Source: 2-02-FULL-55-14 sp964534125 (GTDB taxonomy: Bacteria > Bacteroidota > Ignavibacteria > UBA10030). Taken from it: a DNA stretch of 64,000 bases. Positions 60,153 to 64,000 of the stretch are shown piece after piece. The notes beneath the pieces are model-generated. The model did not search any database, had not been told where the DNA came from, and saw only the letters and a list, made by a program, of their open reading frames with translations. A program made the position numbers and the translations under genes. Every line of letters begins with the position of its first letter. The stretch's first letter is position 1. The stretch covers positions 124,001 to 188,000 of the forward strand of contig CAZHOJ010000008.1 of the NCBI GenBank assembly GCA_964534125.1, written 5' to 3'.

Positions 60153-61958
60153 TCACTTCTCCCTGTACAGTGATATTCCCCAGCTCTCGCGGTCCGGCGG
60201 CGGGTCGGCGTTCCAATCATTGAACGCATGCGAATCGTCCGTCATGTAGTGAAGCACATACTCTCCGGGCTCGAGCACGATCGTCGCATCGGCCTTCCGG
60301 TTCTTGGTCGCCCCCCCTGCCCGCTCGGTCATCCGATAGGTCATCTCCCAGATGGTGCGCCCGGTGGCGGCATCTTCGATCCATCCGTAATCATACATCT
60401 CACCGCCCGACCCTTCGCCCAGAGCATAGATGCGCACCGTCTGGCGGTCCCTCATCGTGAAGGTCTTCCTGTCGTGACGGTCATCGCGCACGCGTGTGAT
60501 CTGTGCAATGATGTCGGACGCGATCACATCGTCTCCCACTCTGAGTGCGTTCTTGTCGAACAATGCATCCGCAGCCCAGAGCGTGATCCCCCACCGGTCC
60601 GGTTCGAGCGGCATGCTGCTGTTCCAGTCCCCGTAACTGTGCGATCCGTCAGTCTGATAGTAGACGATGTAGCTCCCCGCAGGCAGGGTGATGATCTCAT
60701 CGGTCATGCGGTTCTTTGCGGCACCGCCGGCATGTTCTGTGCTCCGCGCCTCCATCTCCCAGACCTTGCGGCGGCTCTTCGCATCGACGATCCACCCGTA
60801 GTCCGCCATACCGCTCTTGCTCGAGCGTTCGCCGAGGGCATACACGCGCACCCGTGTGTCCTTCGAAAGGGAGAAGGCTTTGCTGCGATACTCGTCGTCG
60901 CGGAGGCGCGTCAGCTCCACCAGGAGCGGCTTCTCGGGCGGAGCGCCGTCGCTCATCCTGACAGACGACCTGTCTGACTCGTTCGTCAGGAACAGCGTGA
61001 TGCCATACGAGAACGGATCGTACGGCGGACGGTCGTTCCAGTCGTCCATCGAATGCGAATCGTCCGTCACATATACGAGCTCGTACGCGCCCTTTCGCAG
61101 GGTGAGGTCCGTGTCAACGAGGATGTTCTTCCGTGCACCCCCCGCCCGTTCGAGGTGCCTGCCCCCCATGCTCCAGACGCGCTCCCTCGTATCTGTGTTC
61201 ACGATCCATCCGTGGTCGAACAGCTCTTCCTCTGATGTCGCCTCCCCGAGCGCATACACGCGCAATCGCACGTCCCCGTCGGCCGTGATGGTCTTTCTGA
61301 TGAGCGCAGCGTCTCCGACTCCCGTGACCGCGAAGAGCGTCTGTTTGAAGGGGGCAGGGGCTGCAAATGTTTTGACAGCGCCCGCATCCCCGCCATCCAC
61401 TGAGAGCTTGATACCCCACCTGTCCCTCGCGTAGGTCATGAACTGCTCGTACATCTCTCCGAACTCTTCGCCGAAGATGGAGATGTACTTGCCCCCGCGT
61501 TTTCCGTTGTCCCGCCGGTCGATGTTCGCCTGGGCATAGGAGAAGTTCCCGGTCCGGACATATCCATAGGCGGTGAAGTACACTTCATACGCCCCTTCCC
61601 CGAGCGTGATCGTATCGTCAAAAGTCCTCTCGTCACGGCCTCCTGAGGTGTTCCGCAGTGTCATCTCCCACACGAGCTCGCGGGTGGCCGCATCGATGAT
61701 CCAGCCGTAGGCGTACATACCGCTCGGCATCTCGTCCTCATCGAACATCTCCCGCCACATCGACCTGTCGCCTCCGCCCACGGCATCGATGGTGACCGCC
61801 ATCTCCTTGTCGAGAACGAAGCCAATCCCGCGCACTTCGACGTCGACAAAATCCTTAAGCGTCACGAACGTCGTCTTCTGCTGGCCGAACACAACGATGG
61901 CCGCAAGAAGCACGAGAGTCGCCACTCCAAGGCCCCGCAGTACATTGTCCCTGCTCAT
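60153..61958 (-). CDS. Secreted protein with four tandem repeat domains, unknown function
   Basis: 601 residues. A signal or anchor helix (about 9-25) is followed by four tandem units of about 125-150 residues (from roughly 40, 195, 335 and 475). Consensus segments are RVYALGE, YGWIVDAxTRxxVWEM, TExAGGAxKNR, ITLxxGxYxVYYxTDDSHS and DWNxxPPxxPxxWGITL; the first unit is divergent. Conserved Trp, Asp and Gly suggest a compact beta-sandwich. I do not recognise the family. It lies 92 bp before the FKBP gene on the same strand and may share a transcript. Confidence 0.8.
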   Translation of the reverse strand: MSRDNVLRGLGVATLVLLAAIVVFGQQKTTFVTLKDFVDVEVRGIGFVLDKEMAVTIDAVGGGDRSMWREMFDEDEMPSGMYAYGWIIDAATRELVWEMTLRNTSGGRDERTFDDTITLGEGAYEVYFTAYGYVRTGNFSYAQANIDRRDNGKRGGKYISIFGEEFGEMYEQFMTYARDRWGIKLSVDGGDAGAVKTFAAPAPFKQTLFAVTGVGDAALIRKTITADGDVRLRVYALGEATSEEELFDHGWIVNTDTRERVWSMGGRHLERAGGARKNILVDTDLTLRKGAYELVYVTDDSHSMDDWNDRPPYDPFSYGITLFLTNESDRSSVRMSDGAPPEKPLLVELTRLRDDEYRSKAFSLSKDTRVRVYALGERSSKSGMADYGWIVDAKSRRKVWEMEARSTEHAGGAAKNRMTDEIITLPAGSYIVYYQTDGSHSYGDWNSSMPLEPDRWGITLWAADALFDKNALRVGDDVIASDIIAQITRVRDDRHDRKTFTMRDRQTVRIYALGEGSGGEMYDYGWIEDAATGRTIWEMTYRMTERAGGATKNRKADATIVLEPGEYVLHYMTDDSHAFNDWNADPPPDRESWGISLYREK

Positions 61959-62180
61959 ACAGCAATGCCTCCTAGAATTTCAAACACCTTCGTTTACGGG
62001 CGGAAATAGGGGTAGTTGCGGGTATATGGCCGAAAATCCGGCCAAAATGGGGGGAAATCAGTTACAAGCTTGTCCACAGGGCCGGGGAGGAACTGCACCG
62101 GCAATGGACAAGGAGTTCTTCGCTTATGATTTCTGGTTTCAGCGCCTTGCTCCCTGTCCCATGCTCCGTGCAACTCTCCC

Positions 62181-62873
62181 CTAGAACACCCCAAAGAACT
62201 TCAGCGCCACGACCAGGAGAGCAGCAGCAAGAACGGCCTTAATGAAGCCCTCTCCCTTCTTCACCTGGAACTTCGCGCTCCACCAACCGCCCGTGGCAGA
62301 CCCAAGGCCGAGCACCAGGCCGGGAATGAGCCGGATGTTGTCAGACAGCGCGAAGATCAGCAATGCGGGGATATTGTAGACGAGCGCGATCGTGACCTTG
62401 TGCAGATTGACGCGGACCAGGTTCATGTGGGACAAACGGTAGAGCACCGCCATCAGCAGGAAGCCGACGCTCAGCTGTATGAAACCGCCATAGATGCCGA
62501 CAAAGAAGAGGGAGATTTTGACGAGGAGCTTTCGTGCAGGCGATGCCGCTTCTTCGGGAGAAAGCTGACTCTGTGGGAGGAAGATGGTGACGATGGTCGC
62601 CAGGTTGACGATGCCGATGGCGATCTGGAACCACTCGTCGCTGATCTGGACTGCGAACAGCGTGCCGATGATCGCACCGGGGATGGCCCAGAGCGACAAC
62701 CGGAGGCTCTCCTTCATCGACTCGACCCCGCGCCTGCGGAAGGATGAGATCGCTCCGATGTTCTGAATGATGATGGAGATGCGGTTCGTCCCGTTGGCGA
62801 CAGACGGGTCGAGCCCAAGGAAGATGAGCGTCGGGAGGCCGAGCGTCGAGCCGCCTCCTGCGGTCACATTCAT
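62181..62873 (-). CDS. TauE/SafE-family sulfite/anion exporter
   Basis: 230 residues from the first ATG. Repeated motifs NVTAGGGSTLGLPTLIFLG and GIYGGFIQLSVGFLLMAVL, several transmembrane helices and a final ATGGWWSAKF segment mark the family. The expected first transmembrane helix (ELWHYILLYVVGIAAGF) is encoded in frame immediately upstream, back to an in-frame TAA, but it contains no ATG, GTG or TTG. The true start may be a rare codon such as ATC at 62930, or the start is lost through an error or mutation. Transport substrate unknown. Confidence 0.85.
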   Translation of the reverse strand: MNVTAGGGSTLGLPTLIFLGLDPSVANGTNRISIIIQNIGAISSFRRRGVESMKESLRLSLWAIPGAIIGTLFAVQISDEWFQIAIGIVNLATIVTIFLPQSQLSPEEAASPARKLLVKISLFFVGIYGGFIQLSVGFLLMAVLYRLSHMNLVRVNLHKVTIALVYNIPALLIFALSDNIRLIPGLVLGLGSATGGWWSAKFQVKKGEGFIKAVLAAALLVVALKFFGVF

Positions 62874-62978
62874 GAATCCTGCGGCGATACCGACGACGTA
62901 CAGGAGGATGTAGTGCCAGAGTTCGTCGATGGGAGTCTTTCGTTAGAAGACCGGGATGAAGAGGATGTTTCCTTCGTG

Positions 62979-64000
62979 CTATTCCTGTATTCCGATCTCT
63001 TCCAGGATAAACCCGGCACCGCCGACATATTTCGTGACCCAGAGGACATATCGGATGTCCACTGCGATCGAGCGGCTGTACGAATCGCTCCAGGCAAAGT
63101 CGTTGATGGTCGCGTGATACGCGCGGTCGAAGTTGACGCCGATCAGCTCGCCCCTGGCGTTCATGACCGGACTTCCCGAATTCCCTCCAGTCGTATCGGT
63201 ATTATAGAGGATCCCGACCGGTATGTCCTTCAGCTTCTCATTGTAGAACATCCCTTTGCGCTTCTCCTTCGCCGCCATCAGGAGCTTCTCGGGGGTGTTG
63301 TACGGCTCCTCACCTGTCGTCTTTTCGAGCACTCCCTGCAGCGTCGAGATCGGGGTATAGTACGTCGCGTCAGCGGGCGAATAACCTTTGATGCGGCCGA
63401 ACGTCAGGCGCAGGGTCCGATTGGCGTCCGGGATGAAGTCCTGACCCGTGAACTGTTCCTTGACGTCGACGTAGAGGGCCAGCAGCTTATTGAGGGCGCC
63501 GTTGCGTTCGTCGGTCATTTCCCGCAGTTTTTCCATCTCGGGCTCGAGAGCGATGGCGAGCTTCACGAACATGTCGGCCTGTTTTTCGATCTCCGCCCTC
63601 TCAAGTCCAAAGTACGCTCCGATCTTCTCTTCCGACGTCAGGTCCGAGCTTTCATATGCGGCCCTGACGAATGCATCGACCGATGGGGACTGCCGCACGA
63701 GGTTCTCGGCATCTTCGATCTTCTGCCCTTCAGGAAGGGCGAGGACCATGCGAAGCATCTCGGCGAACATCGTCATGTCCGTCGGCTGGTGATAATCGCG
63801 GAAGGATTCCTTGAGCCGATTGATGGTCCGCTCGAGCTGCTCACCGGACCCTTCTTCCTCCTCTGCTCCTTCCTTCTTCGCTGAGCGGAGAGCACTGTAT
63901 GCAATGGACAACGGGAGCGACGAACGGGTGATCTGCCCGAGCACAAGCTCACGCCGGGCAGAGGCCGTCATGTTCGCATACAGCTTGTCGAACTCCCCAA
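62979..64000 (-). CDS. S46-family dipeptidyl-peptidase (DPP11-like), C-terminal part
   Basis: The gene runs off the right edge; at least 340 C-terminal residues are present. The catalytic-serine motif is TGGNSGSPVMN. Eighteen residues after the Ser comes Arg in GVNFDR, the position that in P. gingivalis distinguishes DPP11 (Arg673, Asp/Glu specific) from DPP7 (Gly673). The C-terminus DSYSRSIAVDIRYVLWV is typical for the family. It is periplasmic and releases dipeptides in protein-degrading Bacteroidota. The signal peptide lies outside the window. Confidence 0.93.
   Translation of the reverse strand, partial: GEFDKLYANMTASARRELVLGQITRSSLPLSIAYSALRSAKKEGAEEEEGSGEQLERTINRLKESFRDYHQPTDMTMFAEMLRMVLALPEGQKIEDAENLVRQSPSVDAFVRAAYESSDLTSEEKIGAYFGLERAEIEKQADMFVKLAIALEPEMEKLREMTDERNGALNKLLALYVDVKEQFTGQDFIPDANRTLRLTFGRIKGYSPADATYYTPISTLQGVLEKTTGEEPYNTPEKLLMAAKEKRKGMFYNEKLKDIPVGILYNTDTTGGNSGSPVMNARGELIGVNFDRAYHATINDFAWSDSYSRSIAVDIRYVLWVTKYVGGAGFILEEIGIQE

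Noticed and set aside
62069..62112. Inverted repeat CTTGTCCA/TGGACAAG in the spacer before the four-repeat protein
   Set aside because: The 8-bp arms are 28 bp apart with only a weak inner pairing. No regulator, U-tract or conserved context supports a function.

Overview
The window looks like a chromosomal segment of a GC-rich, Gram-negative member of the Bacteroidota/Chlorobi group, most likely Ignavibacteria-like. The reasons are a giant secreted protein with a C-terminal type IX secretion (T9SS) sorting domain, an S46 dipeptidyl-peptidase, a meso-DAP type MurE, and a division/cell-wall (dcw) cluster that includes murB and runs unbroken from mraZ to ftsZ. Several genes have clear Shine-Dalgarno sequences (for example ftsZ), which fits the Chlorobi/Ignavibacteria side better than Bacteroidia. 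No rRNA, tRNA or CRISPR array was seen. There is one assembly gap of 100 N at 1579-1678.

Layout. Positions 1-2550: an epimerase fragment, a secreted alpha/beta hydrolase, then a REP-like palindrome array around a single-domain Y1/RAYT transposase. Positions 2655-20692 (minus): the complete dcw operon mraZ-rsmH-ftsL-ftsI-murE-murF-mraY-murD-ftsW-murG-(unknown membrane protein)-murC-murB-ftsQ-ftsA-ftsZ. It has a promoter and MraZ-box-like repeats at its head and a terminator at its tail. Positions 20919-23071: an NAD(P) oxidoreductase and a Tat-exported dipeptide epimerase. Positions 23233-29688 (plus): a TetR-controlled RND efflux operon (tetR-tolC-adaptor-pump). Positions 29834-32545: a GCAGGC palindrome block, a HAD phosphatase with a metallophosphoesterase, a DCC protein and two paralogous tiny membrane proteins. 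Positions 32737-49859 (minus): a 5,473-residue T9SS-sorted mosaic surface protein, translationally coupled to a CsgG/LpoB-like protein. Positions 50157-52290 (minus): arsR-arsM-arsN2-arsC with an operator, divergent from a GT39-type glycosyltransferase. Positions 54093-64000: secreted peptidases (M28, C1-like, S46), a four-helix-bundle protein, a methyltransferase/GNAT pair, a DedA protein, an FKBP isomerase, a four-repeat secreted protein and a TauE transporter.

How the parts work together. The dcw operon makes lipid II from UDP-MurNAc to the flippase/polymerase step and assembles the FtsZ ring. The efflux and arsenic operons are stress modules, each with a recognisable operator. The secreted peptidases and the T9SS giant suggest a peptide-degrading, surface-interacting lifestyle.

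The most unusual signals are four. First, about a dozen intergenic tracts have a strict 7-bp period although their sequences differ from locus to locus. Second, RAYT-associated palindromes lie on both sides of the transposase, and the transposase leader is shared almost exactly with a distant four-helix-bundle gene. Third, an uncharacterised membrane protein is locked by overlaps between murG and murC. Fourth, the giant gene contains internal duplications, including a perfect 224-bp repeat.
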